Notes: generated from the sequence alone by a model not told the origin. Counted from the first letter of the stretch, positions 24,462-34,082 are shown. The stretch: 64,000 bases of DNA from Nesterenkonia lutea (GCF_014873955.1 NZ_JADBED010000001.1:2170001-2234000), one strand, 5' to 3'. Program-made: numbers and translations.

Positions 24462-26978
24462 TCAGATGTCTCGGCCTGCCGAGTCATCGACCATCTTGCG
24501 CTCCAGCTTCGCGCCCTCGACATCCACATCGGGGATGATCCGGTCCATCCACTTCGGCAGCCACCATGCTGCGGGGCCGGCCAGGTGCAGCAGCGCCGGC
24601 ACCAGCAGCAGCCGCACCACGAAGGCGTCGAGCAGCACGCCCACGGAGAGACCCAGGCCCATGGAGGCCACCATCGGATCGTCGGTGAAGATGAAGCCGG
24701 CGAAGACCGAGGACATGATCAGTGCGGCTGCGGTGACCACGGAGCGTCCTGCATGCAGACCCTGCCGCACGGCCAGACGCGGAGCTGAGCCATGGGCGTA
24801 GGCCTCGCGCATGCCCGAGGCGGTGAACAGCTGATAGTCCATCGCCAGTCCGAAGAGGATGCCCACCATCAGCACCGGCAGGAACGTCACGATCGGGCCT
24901 GGCTCGGTGACCCCGATGAAGTCGGCGAACCAGCCCCACTGGAAGACCGCCACGACGATGCCCACCGCCGCCGCGAAGGATCCGACGAACCCGAGAGTGG
25001 CGATCACCGGCAGCAGGATCGAGCGGAAGACCATGATCATGAGCAGCAGCGAAAGCCCGATCACCAGCGCGAGGTAGAGCGGGAGCGCGTCGGAGATGAC
25101 ATCTGACATGTCGACCTGTGCAGCGGTCATGCCTGCCACCGAGAGGTCGACGTCGGCGAGGTCGGCTCCGGTGAGCACCTCGCCGTCACGGAACTCGTGC
25201 ACCAGCGCCTCAGTGGACTCCGCGGCCGGTCCATCCTCCGGGATGACCTGGAAGACGCCGAGGGTGTTGTCATCGTTCAGGGACGCAGGGACCGCCGCCG
25301 CGATGTTCTCGTTCGCGAGCAGCTCATTGCCGATGTCGATCTGATAGTCCTGCGCCGCGGTGTCATCGAGTCCCTCGGGAAGATCCGCGAGGACCAGCAG
25401 CGGCCCGTTCACGCCGGCTCCGAACGCCTCTTCGGTGGCATGGAATGCCTGGTAGGAGGCAGAGTCCTCGGCATTGGAGCTCGCATCCGGCAGACCGAGG
25501 CGGAGGTCGAAGGTCGGGATCGAGAGCACTCCCAGCCCCAGCAGAGCCAGAACGGCGATGCCCACGGCCTTCCCGTGACCCATCGGCTCCGTCACGACCT
25601 TGGACCGGTACTCGCCGATGTGGCGGCGCTCCTTGCCGCGCAGGATCTTGCGGCCGACGATCGAGAGCATCGCGGGAGTCATGGTCACCGCGATCAGCAC
25701 CGCGATGGCCACACAGGCCGCGGCCACTGTGCCCATCAGCGCCAGGAAGGGCAGACCTGTCACGTTCAGCGCCAGCAGGGCGATCACGACGGTGGCCCCG
25801 GCGAAGACCACTGCATTGCCGGCGGTGCCGGTGGCGAGGGCGATCGAGTCGTGGGTCCCCATGCCCTCCTTCAGCTGCCGCCTATGTCGGTGGATGATGA
25901 ACAGCGAGTAGTCGATGCCGACAGCGAGACCGAGCATCAGTCCCAGGATCGGGGTCATCGACATCATCTCGACGACTCCGGAGAGCGCCATCGCACCGGC
26001 CACGCCGACCCCGACGCCGATCAGCGCGTTCAGCAGCGGCAGCCCCGCGCCGATGAAGGTCCCCAGCATGATCAGCAGCACCGCGGCGGCGATCAGCAGA
26101 CCGATCAGCTCGGCGACCGAGAACAGGTGCGGAAGCTCCATGTCGAGGTCCCCACCAGGGAGCGCGTCCACGCCGTCGATGTCTGCCTGAGCAAGCTCAT
26201 CAGAGATGGAGGACAGCTCTTCGGTGCCCACGCTCTCCATGGGCTCGCTGAAGCTGATCATCAGCACTGCGACGTCGCCGTCCTCGGAGACGACCTGCGC
26301 GCCGGAGGACAGCTCCAGCATCGCCTCTCCGCGCTCAAGCTCGGACTCCGCCTCGGAGAGCTCCTCCTCGCCGGTCTCCAGCTCCGCGGCAGCCTCCTCC
26401 AGCGCCTCGCGGTTCGCATCGATCTCTGCCTGCTGGGCCTCGAACTGCGGCGCGGCGGCCTCGTAGACCCCCTGCTCCTGCGCCTGGGCGATGGCCTCGT
26501 CGAGCTGCTCCTGACCCTCTTCGAGCTGTTCGAATCCTGCGTCGATCTCTTCGCGACCGCTCTCAAGCTCCTCACGACCGGTCTCGAGCTCCTCGGCACC
26601 CTCGGTGATCTCGGTGCGGGCATCCTCGAGCTCCTCCTGGGTGGCGAAGGGATTTCCGACACTGCTGATGACCTCATCCGACTCAAGCTCGTCGATGAAC
26701 TCAGCGATCTGCTCCTCCTGGTCCTGCGTGAAGGGCTCACCGTCCTGAGTGCGCAGCAGAGCCGACGCGTTGCCTCCCCCGGCATCGGGCATCTCCTCGG
26801 CCAGCCGATCCGCCACCTTGGTGGTCTCGAGGTCGGGGAGGCTGATCTGATCGGTCAGCTGACCGCCGAAGGCGAGGAACGAGCTGACAGCGAGGGCGAG
26901 CAGGACGAACCACGCTGCGACGACGGTCTTGGCTCGGCGGGCGGAGAGCAGGCCGAGGCGATATAGGAGCTTTGCCAT
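24462..26978 (-). CDS. MMPL/RND-superfamily exporter
   Basis: An 838-residue membrane protein with the two-fold RND architecture. An N-terminal helix (AKTVVAAWFVLLALAVSSFL) and a large external loop (about 40-270) come first, then five helices, a second external loop and five more helices. The first loop contains about 110 residues of almost pure Glu/Leu heptad repeat (ELETGREELESGREEIDAGF and similar), a long coiled coil typical of YdgH/MmpL-like actinobacterial exporters. The likely cargo is lipids or toxic amphiphiles. The ATG at 26978 lies 6 nt after a TATGAT box, hence leaderless. A TetR gene lies immediately upstream. Confidence 0.93.
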   Translation of the reverse strand: MAKLLYRLGLLSARRAKTVVAAWFVLLALAVSSFLAFGGQLTDQISLPDLETTKVADRLAEEMPDAGGGNASALLRTQDGEPFTQDQEEQIAEFIDELESDEVISSVGNPFATQEELEDARTEITEGAEELETGREELESGREEIDAGFEQLEEGQEQLDEAIAQAQEQGVYEAAAPQFEAQQAEIDANREALEEAAAELETGEEELSEAESELERGEAMLELSSGAQVVSEDGDVAVLMISFSEPMESVGTEELSSISDELAQADIDGVDALPGGDLDMELPHLFSVAELIGLLIAAAVLLIMLGTFIGAGLPLLNALIGVGVGVAGAMALSGVVEMMSMTPILGLMLGLAVGIDYSLFIIHRHRRQLKEGMGTHDSIALATGTAGNAVVFAGATVVIALLALNVTGLPFLALMGTVAAACVAIAVLIAVTMTPAMLSIVGRKILRGKERRHIGEYRSKVVTEPMGHGKAVGIAVLALLGLGVLSIPTFDLRLGLPDASSNAEDSASYQAFHATEEAFGAGVNGPLLVLADLPEGLDDTAAQDYQIDIGNELLANENIAAAVPASLNDDNTLGVFQVIPEDGPAAESTEALVHEFRDGEVLTGADLADVDLSVAGMTAAQVDMSDVISDALPLYLALVIGLSLLLMIMVFRSILLPVIATLGFVGSFAAAVGIVVAVFQWGWFADFIGVTEPGPIVTFLPVLMVGILFGLAMDYQLFTASGMREAYAHGSAPRLAVRQGLHAGRSVVTAAALIMSSVFAGFIFTDDPMVASMGLGLSVGVLLDAFVVRLLLVPALLHLAGPAAWWLPKWMDRIIPDVDVEGAKLERKMVDDSAGRDI

Positions 26979-27035
26979 GAGACGATCATAAACGGAACGC
27001 CGCGTCTCGAAATTCAGTCACGGCTCTGTCCCCCC

Positions 27036-27048
27036 ATATGTGACATAT
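27036..27048. promoter_or_regulatory. Palindromic operator candidate for the TetR regulator
   Basis: ATATGT-G-ACATAT is a perfect 13-bp palindrome in the 81-bp gap between the tetR stop and the MMPL start, about 45 bp upstream of the MMPL -10 box (26985-26990). The AT-rich site stands out from its surroundings and is the size expected for a TetR dimer half-site pair. Confidence 0.6.
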
Positions 27049-27059
27049 TTCATGCAGAT

Positions 27060-27701
27060 TCAGCGTGCGGCGTCCTCCTCCGGGCGCAGCAGACCGGTCA
27101 CGACGACGTCGACCAGACTCTCCGCCCAGCTCGTCGTCGGTGCGGCACCGGTGAGCATTCGGAAGATGAGCGGATCACCCATGGCTGAGGCGGCTGCGGT
27201 GATGTCCACGCCTTCACGCAGCTCTCCGGCACGCTCAGACTCACGCAGCCGCTCCGCAAGCGGTCCGTGATCCCACATGCTGGCCTGCTCCAGCAGCCGC
27301 TCCGTCCCCGGGTCGCCCTGAAGACCAGCCACCACGAGGCTGCGCGCCATGCCCACGTGGGTCTCCTGGAACGCCTCCACCAGCATGGAACGTATCCAGG
27401 TCAGGCAGTCTGCACGGAGATCGCCGGTCGAGGGCATCGGGACGATCTCGATCTCTGCCTCACCGGTGAGCATCACCTCGAGCACCACCGTGGCCTTGGA
27501 CTTCCACCAGCGGTAGATCGTCTGCTTGCTGACTCCCGCTTCGGAGGCGATGGCTTCGACTGTCAGCTCCTCATACGAGCTCTCGCTGAGCAGCCGGGAG
27601 GTCGCATCCAGGACCGCCTGGTGGGAGGCCTCGCTGCGCGGCCTCCCCCGACGAGTCTCCACGGTGCCGGATCGCTGTGCCTCACATGCCATGAGCGACA
27701 T
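27060..27701 (-). CDS. TetR-family transcriptional regulator
   Basis: A repressor of about 210 residues. The N-terminal helix-turn-helix reads LTVEAIASEAGVSKQTIYRWW (split by its turn), and the C-terminal ligand-binding domain resembles TetR_C_11-type AcrR relatives. The start is uncertain. ATGs at 27701 and 27692 both precede ACEAQRSGTVETRRGRPR and neither has a good ribosome site; the frame also opens further upstream inside pabB antisense. It is co-oriented with and 81 bp upstream of the MMPL exporter, which it probably controls together with itself. Confidence 0.88.
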   Translation of the reverse strand: MSLMACEAQRSGTVETRRGRPRSEASHQAVLDATSRLLSESSYEELTVEAIASEAGVSKQTIYRWWKSKATVVLEVMLTGEAEIEIVPMPSTGDLRADCLTWIRSMLVEAFQETHVGMARSLVVAGLQGDPGTERLLEQASMWDHGPLAERLRESERAGELREGVDITAAASAMGDPLIFRMLTGAAPTTSWAESLVDVVVTGLLRPEEDAAR

Positions 27702-27774
27702 CGTAGCGCGCCGCCGCCGGCCGCGGCCTGTGCCATCCTTGAGGCATGCCAGCGCTCGGACGGATCTGACGACC

Positions 27775-29325
27775 ATGGAAGCGAGGATCCGCAGCACCCT
27801 CATCGATCTGCACGACTGGGCGGACTCCGCTGATCCGGAATGGCGACATCCCGAAGATCTTGCCCCGGCGCTCTTCGCCGCACTCAGCGCACAGATGCCG
27901 AGGACGCCAGCCGCCCTGCTGGACAGCAGCGACCATGCTCACAGCGCCCAGCCGACTCGCAGCAGGCGCAGCATCCTCGCCTTCTCCGCCGGCCCCCACG
28001 CCACCACGGTCAGTCATGCGGACGGCATCACCACCGTCGCCGCGGCAGGGCAGACCCAGCGGCGCGAACAGGGCTTCTTCTCCTGGCTCCAGCAGAACTG
28101 GCCCGATCAGAAGGAGGTCGAGAAGGTGGTCGCGCAGGGGGCCGAGCCCGGTGAGCGGGACACTCCGAGCTTCCGTCTCGGCTGGGTCGGATGGCTGGGA
28201 CATGAGCTCAAGCGTGAGTCCGGCTCCCCGGTCACGGGCGCAGGTGATCGCAGCGCACTCCCCACCGAGGAGGCGAGCCTGTTCCGAGCCACCCACGCCG
28301 TGGTCCTCGACCACCGCCTGGGCCAGCTGGAGCTGCAATGGCTGGCGACCCCCGAACCGGAAGTCTCCTGGGTGGAGACGGTCAGAGAGGCCCTGCGCGC
28401 GGCGCTGGCAGAGTCCTCCCCCCAGAGCCCGAACCCTCGGGCGGGGCTCCGCGATGTCGAGGTCACGGACCTGATCGTCCGCGATTCCCACACCGAGTAC
28501 CTGGCCGCGGTGGAGGCGGCCCAGCGGGAGATCGTCGCCGGCAACAGCTACGAGATCTGCCTGACCACAGCGGTGACCGCCAGGCTGGGCACGGCGGCCC
28601 CCCGGTGCGGCATAGACCTGTTTCGACGGCTTCGCTCGCGCAACCGCGCCCCCTTCACCCAGTTCCTGCGGATCGGCGAGACAGAGATCCTGTCCACCTC
28701 CCCCGAACGATTCATGAGCCTCAGCGCGAGCGGCACAGTGCGCTCCGAACCGATCAAGGGCACCAGGCCGCGGGGGACCACCGCGGCGGAGGACCAGCGG
28801 CTCGCCGAAGACCTCGTCACGCACCCCAAGGACCGTGCCGAGAACGTGATGATCGCGGATCTGGTGCGCAACGACCTCTCCATCCACGCGGCCCCGGGAA
28901 CACTGCGCACCGAGCGTCTGTGCGCCGTGGAGACCTACCCCACGGTGCACCAGCTGGTCTCCACGATCAGTGCGCAGATCCCCTCGGGAGCGGTCCGCGC
29001 CCGGGTCATCGCCGACGCCTTCCCGCCCGGATCCATGACCGGTGCTCCCAAGATCTCCACGATGAACATCCTCGAAGAGCTCGAGTCCGGACCACGCGGG
29101 CCCTATTCAGGGGTGGCCGGGTATTTCAGCGCCGATGGTGCCGCCGATCTCGCTGTGCTGATCCGCACGGTCGTGCTGACAGGTCCCGATCACGCCCGGA
29201 GGCTGCACCTCGGGCTGGGCGGCGCGATCACCGCAGACTCCGAGCCGGAGGCCGAGTGGGAAGAGGTCCGGGTCAAATCCCGCGGCGTGCTGGAGGCTCT
29301 CGGAGCTGAGTTTCCGCGCAGCTGA
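27775..29325 (+). CDS. pabB: Aminodeoxychorismate synthase component I
   Basis: Converts chorismate plus ammonia to 4-amino-4-deoxychorismate for folate synthesis. The 516-residue chorismate-binding enzyme shows the N-terminal domain with LGWVGWLGHELK, then SYEICLTTAV, PIKGTRPRG, ENVMIADLVRNDL and GSMTGAPKIST. Anthranilate synthase TrpE is the alternative. The PabB-type KGTRPRG lysine and the presence of pabC 2.6 kb downstream favour PabB. No amidotransferase (pabA) gene is in the window. The ATG at 27775 is chosen because the longer frame (from 27526) lies antisense to tetR. Confidence 0.88.
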   Translation: MEARIRSTLIDLHDWADSADPEWRHPEDLAPALFAALSAQMPRTPAALLDSSDHAHSAQPTRSRRSILAFSAGPHATTVSHADGITTVAAAGQTQRREQGFFSWLQQNWPDQKEVEKVVAQGAEPGERDTPSFRLGWVGWLGHELKRESGSPVTGAGDRSALPTEEASLFRATHAVVLDHRLGQLELQWLATPEPEVSWVETVREALRAALAESSPQSPNPRAGLRDVEVTDLIVRDSHTEYLAAVEAAQREIVAGNSYEICLTTAVTARLGTAAPRCGIDLFRRLRSRNRAPFTQFLRIGETEILSTSPERFMSLSASGTVRSEPIKGTRPRGTTAAEDQRLAEDLVTHPKDRAENVMIADLVRNDLSIHAAPGTLRTERLCAVETYPTVHQLVSTISAQIPSGAVRARVIADAFPPGSMTGAPKISTMNILEELESGPRGPYSGVAGYFSADGAADLAVLIRTVVLTGPDHARRLHLGLGGAITADSEPEAEWEEVRVKSRGVLEALGAEFPRS

Positions 29326-29338
29326 GTTTGAAAGCAGG

Positions 29339-30190
29339 TCAGTCCGTCTGCTGGTGCGCGTGGGTGGCCAGTTTTGCGGCCTGCAGCTCCACCACCTCGC
29401 GGAAGGTGTGAGCGTCCATGTTCGCGGCGCTGACCATCAGCAGGTGCCTGCCGTAGTCAGTGCTGGCTGAGTAGCCGAGCACCTCGACCATCCCCTCGCC
29501 GTTGTGGACGTCCATGTGGAGCTCGATGCCCTCGAAACCCTGGGACTCGAAGGCATCCACGCGCACAGAATCCGTCTCACCGCGAAGTGGCTGGTCAGCG
29601 CAGGCTTCGACGACGCCGTCCCAGACGGCCGCCGAGTCCTGGGGATCCGGCAGGCCGAGCATCCAGACATACAGGCTCTCGGTGCGGTCCTCCAGTTCAT
29701 GCTCGTACTCCTGGACGACCCCGCCCTGCGGGTCCTCCCCCACCAGCTCGGCATTGACCTGGTCCATGGCGGAGGTGCAGGCGCCGTCCCCGAAGCTCTC
29801 GGTGTATATCTCAGGCTGCGCGCTCAGCTGCTCCTGGAAGAAGTTCAGTCCGGTCTGCGTCGAATGACGGTCCGGGGTGAAGGGCAGCTCGCTCTCGCTG
29901 AGCAGGATCTGCGCGATCTCCTGCTCGCTGAGCATCTCTTCGGGCTCACCGTCGGTGTCAGCATCCCCAGCATCTTCGGCGCTGCCAGCCTCGGGGGAGG
30001 CTTCATCCTCGGCCGGGGAGCCGGCGGAACCGGCGGAGGCCCCGACGGCGGCAGAGGAGTCCGTGGTCCCGCTGGGACCCTCGGAGCAGGCCGAGAGGGA
30101 GAGTGCGGCGGCCGCGATCAGGGCGATCAGACCTGAAGCGCGAGCCCGGGACGGCGCGGCTCGGGAGGCCGCAGATCGCAGTCCGGTCAT
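29339..30190 (-). CDS. Putative lipoprotein with a PknH-sensor-like domain
   Basis: A 283-residue exported lipoprotein with signal helix LIALIAAAALSLSAC and lipobox LSAC (Cys near residue 35). An acidic Ser/Ala linker (36-85) precedes a globular domain with two cysteines (GDGACTSAMDQ and VEACADQP). The overall pattern resembles the extracellular sensor domain of mycobacterial PknH and its free-standing relatives, but the similarity is from memory of the fold pattern only. A TATATA-containing promoter is possible near 30257-30262 on the minus strand. Function unknown. Confidence 0.8.
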   Translation of the reverse strand: MTGLRSAASRAAPSRARASGLIALIAAAALSLSACSEGPSGTTDSSAAVGASAGSAGSPAEDEASPEAGSAEDAGDADTDGEPEEMLSEQEIAQILLSESELPFTPDRHSTQTGLNFFQEQLSAQPEIYTESFGDGACTSAMDQVNAELVGEDPQGGVVQEYEHELEDRTESLYVWMLGLPDPQDSAAVWDGVVEACADQPLRGETDSVRVDAFESQGFEGIELHMDVHNGEGMVEVLGYSASTDYGRHLLMVSAANMDAHTFREVVELQAAKLATHAHQQTD

Positions 30191-30299
30191 GTGTCCTCAG
30201 GTCTCATCGGTGCAGGATGCAGTGGAGCCGGGGCACGCCCCGGGTCTTCGGCAGTGAGTATATAACGACAGCTCAGCTGGACCCAGGACCTCGGCTCTC

Positions 30300-30341
30300 G
30301 CAGGGCCAGCGTCGTGCTGTGCTGTCCGTTCTGGGCCCTGC
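30300..30341 (-). terminator. Probable terminator of the cardiolipin synthase gene
   Basis: GCAGGGCC (30300-30307) and GGCCCTGC (30334-30341) are perfectly complementary and lie directly after the cls stop codon. The loop is long (26 nt) and there is no T run, so the call is moderate. Confidence 0.5.
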
Positions 30342-30345
30342 GCTC

Positions 30346-31839
30346 TCACTGGAGGGCGGAGGTGAGCCGGAACGTGTTGTCCAGGTACCGAACATGCCAC
30401 GGACGCCTGGACCACTGCGCCAGATCGAGCTCGGCGGAGAGCATCATGTAGCGCGCGAAGACCTGTTCGATCTCGGCGACCTTCGCATCGTCGACGATCA
30501 TCAGGGTGACCTCGAGGTTCAGCGAGAAGGATCGCATGTCCATGTTCGATGAGCCGAGCACCGCGACGTCGTCGTCGATGATCATGAACTTCGCGTGGAG
30601 AACATCCGGGTCCGGGTAGCGGAAGATCCGCACGCCGGCCTCGAGCAGGATCTGGTAGTAGGACTGCTGCGCATGCTGGACGGTGAACTGGTCCGCCTTC
30701 TTGGAGACCAGCACCAGGACATCCACATTGCGGTGCGCCGCGTTGGTCAGCGCGTAGAGCAGCGAATCGTCCGGCACCAGATAGGGGGTGGAGATGACGA
30801 TCCGTTCGGTGGCCTGGTAGATCAGATCGTTGAAGAGACGAAGGTTGTTCTCATCGGGGAAGCCCGGCCCCGAGGGCACCACCTGGACCAGGGAACCCCC
30901 TGAGGCCGCCTCATCCGCTTCGAGGTCCACCAGCAGCTTCTCGCCGAGGTTCTCATTGGTCTCGGCGTACCAGTCAGAGGCGAAGACGATGTCCAGCCCG
31001 GTCACAGCCGGTCCGGTCAGCACCACGTTGAGCTCCACCCATCTGCGGCCCCTGCGCACGGCGGAGGCGCGCTGGTAGTGCGGCTCGATCAGATTGGTGG
31101 AGCCGGTGAGCGCGGTGAGTCCGTCGATGACCACGATCTTGCGGTGATTGCGCAGGTCCAGCCGGGAGAAGCGGCGCCGCAGGGGTCGGACCGGAAGAAC
31201 TCGATACCATTCGATCGCTGAGTCGCGCAGCCGACGTTTGAGCCGTCGATACCCGCGCACGCGGGCGGTGCCGAGGTGGTCGAAGAGCAGCCGGACCTTG
31301 ACCCCGCGGGCAGTCGCTCGCTCCAGGGCATCGAGCACCGGGCCGGTGTAGTCCGGATCATCTCCGATGATGTAGAACAGCACGTGGACATATTCGCGAG
31401 CCTCGTCGATCTGATCCACGAGCCAGGTGAACGTCTCCTGATAGTCGGAGATCAGCGTCAGCTGATTGCCCTCCTGGATGGGAAAGGCCCCGAGATTCCG
31501 GTTGAGCACGGCGGTGGCGCTGAGCTGCTCGTCGTAGTCGCGGAGCTGATCGGAGAGGTCCATATGACTGGTGGCCTCGAGCAGCGCGGCGTTGATCCGG
31601 CGCTGCCGATCCTGCCGTCTGGCGGAGAGCTTGCTGCGACCGATCAGCAGGAACAGCGGCAGTGCGACGGCGGGGATGAAGAACACGGCCAGCAGCCAGG
31701 CCATCGCGGTGTTCGGGCGCCGATTGTCAGGGATGATGCCGATCACGGCGACCCGGATGCCGACCTCCAGCACCAGGATGATCAGAAAGATCCACTGCGG
31801 AAGGGACTCGATCCCCAACCCGCTTATCGGCCACAGCAC
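30346..31839 (-). CDS. cls: Cardiolipin synthase (phospholipase D family)
   Basis: Makes cardiolipin at the cytoplasmic membrane. The 497-residue protein has two N-terminal membrane helices (WIFLIILVLEVGIRVAVIG and AMAWLLAVFFIPAVALPLFL) and two PLD catalytic motifs, NHRKIVVIDG (about residue 230) and LHAKFMIIDDD (about 430), each followed by a GSxN motif. The start is GTG at 31839 with GGAGGGG 5 nt upstream. It is divergent from pabC. Both HKD motifs are intact, so an active synthase is expected. Confidence 0.93.
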   Translation of the reverse strand: MLWPISGLGIESLPQWIFLIILVLEVGIRVAVIGIIPDNRRPNTAMAWLLAVFFIPAVALPLFLLIGRSKLSARRQDRQRRINAALLEATSHMDLSDQLRDYDEQLSATAVLNRNLGAFPIQEGNQLTLISDYQETFTWLVDQIDEAREYVHVLFYIIGDDPDYTGPVLDALERATARGVKVRLLFDHLGTARVRGYRRLKRRLRDSAIEWYRVLPVRPLRRRFSRLDLRNHRKIVVIDGLTALTGSTNLIEPHYQRASAVRRGRRWVELNVVLTGPAVTGLDIVFASDWYAETNENLGEKLLVDLEADEAASGGSLVQVVPSGPGFPDENNLRLFNDLIYQATERIVISTPYLVPDDSLLYALTNAAHRNVDVLVLVSKKADQFTVQHAQQSYYQILLEAGVRIFRYPDPDVLHAKFMIIDDDVAVLGSSNMDMRSFSLNLEVTLMIVDDAKVAEIEQVFARYMMLSAELDLAQWSRRPWHVRYLDNTFRLTSALQ

Positions 31840-31928
31840 GTGATCCCCTCCAAACCCTTCGTCGACAGCCTACTGTGTGCTGTCGAGCCCCGCGCCTCGA
31901 CGGGCCCCGCAGGGGCTAGGCTGTAGCC

Positions 31929-32885
31929 ATGGCTGAGCACTTTCGCGATGACTCCGTGGCCGCCGTCGCTGTACGGATCGATGCCGAGCATCCCACCGGA
32001 CTGGTCTTCGACCCCCACCAGCCCCAGCTGCGCATCACCGATCTCGGTGCCGTGCGCGGAGACGGCATCTTCGAGACCATGCTCGCGGTCAACGGGACGC
32101 CGCGGAAGCTGGATGCGCACCTGAGCCGACTGCGTCGCTCCGCCGGAATCCTCGACATCGAGATCCCACCCGCCGATTCCTGGGAGGCCGCCATCGGGCT
32201 CGGCCTCGAGGAGTACCGAGCGCGCGGCGGGGTGCCTGAGGAGCTGGCGATCAAGCTCGTGGCCACACGTGGCGTGGAGGGTGAGCCTGCCTCTGAGGAT
32301 CCAGCCTTCTGCGGCACCTACTGGGCCATGCTCACCCCGGTGGCGGAGAGCACGCGGGCCGGACGCGGGACACCGCTGGCGGTCACGCTGCTGGACCGCG
32401 GATATGACTCCACTGCGGCCGAACGCGCGCCCTGGCTCCTGCTGGGCGCGAAGACGCTGAGCTACGCGGTGAACATGGCGGCGCTGCGCCACGCTGACCA
32501 GCACGGATTCGACGACGTCATCTTCACCACCTCCGACGGCCAGGTGCTCGAGGGCCCGACGTCCACGGTGCTCATCGCCAAGCGCGGTTCCGAGGGCGAG
32601 CCGCCCACGCTGATCACTCCTGTCCTGGAGACCGGGATACTGCCCGGCACCACCCAGGGCGCCATCTTCACCGCGGCGGAGCGGGCCGGATGGCAGCTCG
32701 GCTATGGACCGCTCACCCCGGAGGACCTCTTCGCCGCCGACCACCTGTGGCTGCTCTCCTCGGTGCGTCTGGCCGCACCCGTGGAACGCCTGGATCAGCA
32801 GCAGCTGGCCGTGGATCCGGAGCTCACCGCACAGCTGAACAGCTTCCTGGACCAGGACCTGCCGGTCAGCCACCCCCAGGACTGA
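31929..32885 (+). CDS. pabC: Aminodeoxychorismate lyase (class IV aminotransferase family)
   Basis: Releases pyruvate from aminodeoxychorismate to give 4-aminobenzoate, following the PabB step. The 318-residue PLP enzyme of fold type IV shows GDGIFETMLAVNG, the PLP lysine in LLLGAKTLSYAVNM, and LEGPTSTVLI. Branched-chain or D-amino acid aminotransferases share this fold; LGAKTLSYAVNM and the nearby pabB support PabC. The ATG lies 6 nt after TAGGCT, so the message is leaderless. Confidence 0.88.
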   Translation: MAEHFRDDSVAAVAVRIDAEHPTGLVFDPHQPQLRITDLGAVRGDGIFETMLAVNGTPRKLDAHLSRLRRSAGILDIEIPPADSWEAAIGLGLEEYRARGGVPEELAIKLVATRGVEGEPASEDPAFCGTYWAMLTPVAESTRAGRGTPLAVTLLDRGYDSTAAERAPWLLLGAKTLSYAVNMAALRHADQHGFDDVIFTTSDGQVLEGPTSTVLIAKRGSEGEPPTLITPVLETGILPGTTQGAIFTAAERAGWQLGYGPLTPEDLFAADHLWLLSSVRLAAPVERLDQQQLAVDPELTAQLNSFLDQDLPVSHPQD

Positions 32886-32928
32886 GAGGTCCCGGCGCCC
32901 CGGGGCTGCCATGTTCTGTCCGGCCGAC

Positions 32929-33744
32929 TCAGAACTGGCGCGCGTTCTCCAGCACCGGGACCATCGTCCGGACGCTGGAGACGACCTCCGGGTCCACCTC
33001 GGCCAGCAGAAGCTCAGGGGCCGCCCCAGCCTCGGCCAGGGGCACGCCCAGTGGGGAGACCAGCATCGAGTGGCCCACACCCGTGGGGGCGCCCTGGACT
33101 GCCTGCACGCCGGCGGCAGACGGGTCGGCCTGGCCGCAGGCGAGGATGTACTGGGTGGAGTCCAGCGCCCGCGCCCGCGCGAGCAGCCGCCACTGATCCA
33201 GCTTCCCGTCTCCGGCGCCCCAGGAGGCGGGCACCAGCGTGACATGCGCACCCGCGCGGGCATGCGCGGCGAAGAGACTCGGGAACCTGATGTCGTAGCA
33301 GGTGGCCAGGCCGAAGGTGAGCCCGCCGACCTGGAACTGGACCGGGCTTCTGCCCGCCTGGACGCCGTCAGACTCTTTGAAGCCGAAGGCGTCATAGAGG
33401 TGGATCTTGTCGTAGGCGACGTCCACATTCTCCGTGGGGCCCACGGCCAGCAGGGTGTTGACGACCCGGGGACGTCCTTCCGCACTGGGAACGCCGGGGG
33501 TGAACATGCCCGCCACGATCACGACTTTGAACTCGCGCGCCAGCTCACGAACCGCCTCGGCCCAGGGACCGTCCACAGGCTCGGCGATCGGGGGCAGCGG
33601 GTTCCCGAAGGCGCGCTGGGCGGCCTCCGGGAACACCACCACCCGCGCCCCGGCGTAGGCGGCGCGGTAGGTGTACTCGCGCATCAGCGCGAGGTTCGCG
33701 TATGGATCGGAACCCGTGGTGATCTGGGCAGCGGCGATGCGCAT
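32929..33744 (-). CDS. Carbon-nitrogen hydrolase (nitrilase superfamily)
   Basis: A 271-residue amidase-type enzyme with the complete Glu-Lys-Cys triad: Glu in VVFPEAAQ, Lys in AYDKIHLYDAFGFKES and Cys in LATCYDIRFP. The HLYDAFGFKES segment resembles the Nit1/omega-amidase-like branch, which includes deaminated-glutathione amidase. The gene follows the DUF4235 gene by 3 bp and should be translated from the same message. The exact substrate is unknown. Confidence 0.92.
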   Translation of the reverse strand: MRIAAAQITTGSDPYANLALMREYTYRAAYAGARVVVFPEAAQRAFGNPLPPIAEPVDGPWAEAVRELAREFKVVIVAGMFTPGVPSAEGRPRVVNTLLAVGPTENVDVAYDKIHLYDAFGFKESDGVQAGRSPVQFQVGGLTFGLATCYDIRFPSLFAAHARAGAHVTLVPASWGAGDGKLDQWRLLARARALDSTQYILACGQADPSAAGVQAVQGAPTGVGHSMLVSPLGVPLAEAGAAPELLLAEVDPEVVSSVRTMVPVLENARQF

Positions 33745-33747
33745 GGA

Positions 33748-34017
33748 TCAGACCTCCGTGCGATCTCCGAGCCTGCCGCGGAGCTTCTTCACCGTGGAGT
33801 CAGCCCCGCGCTGGGAGAGCACCTGAACGGTGGCTGAGACGGCGGCCGAACCGATGGAGAAGGCCAATGCACGCTTGAGCGTCATCTCATCGTTGGCGAC
33901 GCGGGGTGCTTCATCACCGGTGGTCTTCTTCCACACGAAGTCGAAGACGCGGGTGGCGATGAAACCACCGGCCAGCGATATTCCAAGAGCCACGCCCTTG
34001 TCCAGAAGCTTGTCCAC
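33748..34017 (-). CDS. DUF4235 family small membrane protein
   Basis: An 89-residue protein with two short hydrophobic segments, KGVALGISLAGGFIATRVFD and LKRALAFSIGSAAVSATVQV, separated by the family-typical VWKKTTGDEAP. The frame opens from 34113, but a GTG at 34017 with GAGGAGG 5 nt upstream gives the normal size. A TAGAGT -10 box lies near 34057-34062. The family is common in actinobacteria and has no assigned role. Confidence 0.85.
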   Translation of the reverse strand: MDKLLDKGVALGISLAGGFIATRVFDFVWKKTTGDEAPRVANDEMTLKRALAFSIGSAAVSATVQVLSQRGADSTVKKLRGRLGDRTEV

Positions 34018-34082
34018 AGTGTCCTCCTCGCGGGGTGGGTCAATCGTCTCGGGTGCTACTCTAGTGCACGTCATTTGAGACA

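Noticed and set aside
25197..26966. 589-residue plus-strand frame antisense to the MMPL gene
   Set aside because: The composition (His/Gln/Arg/Gly) is the complement of the exporter codons and there is no recognisable motif.
31824..33485. 553-residue minus-strand frame across pabC and the nitrilase gene
   Set aside because: It spans two well-supported genes in other frames and carries no coherent domain.
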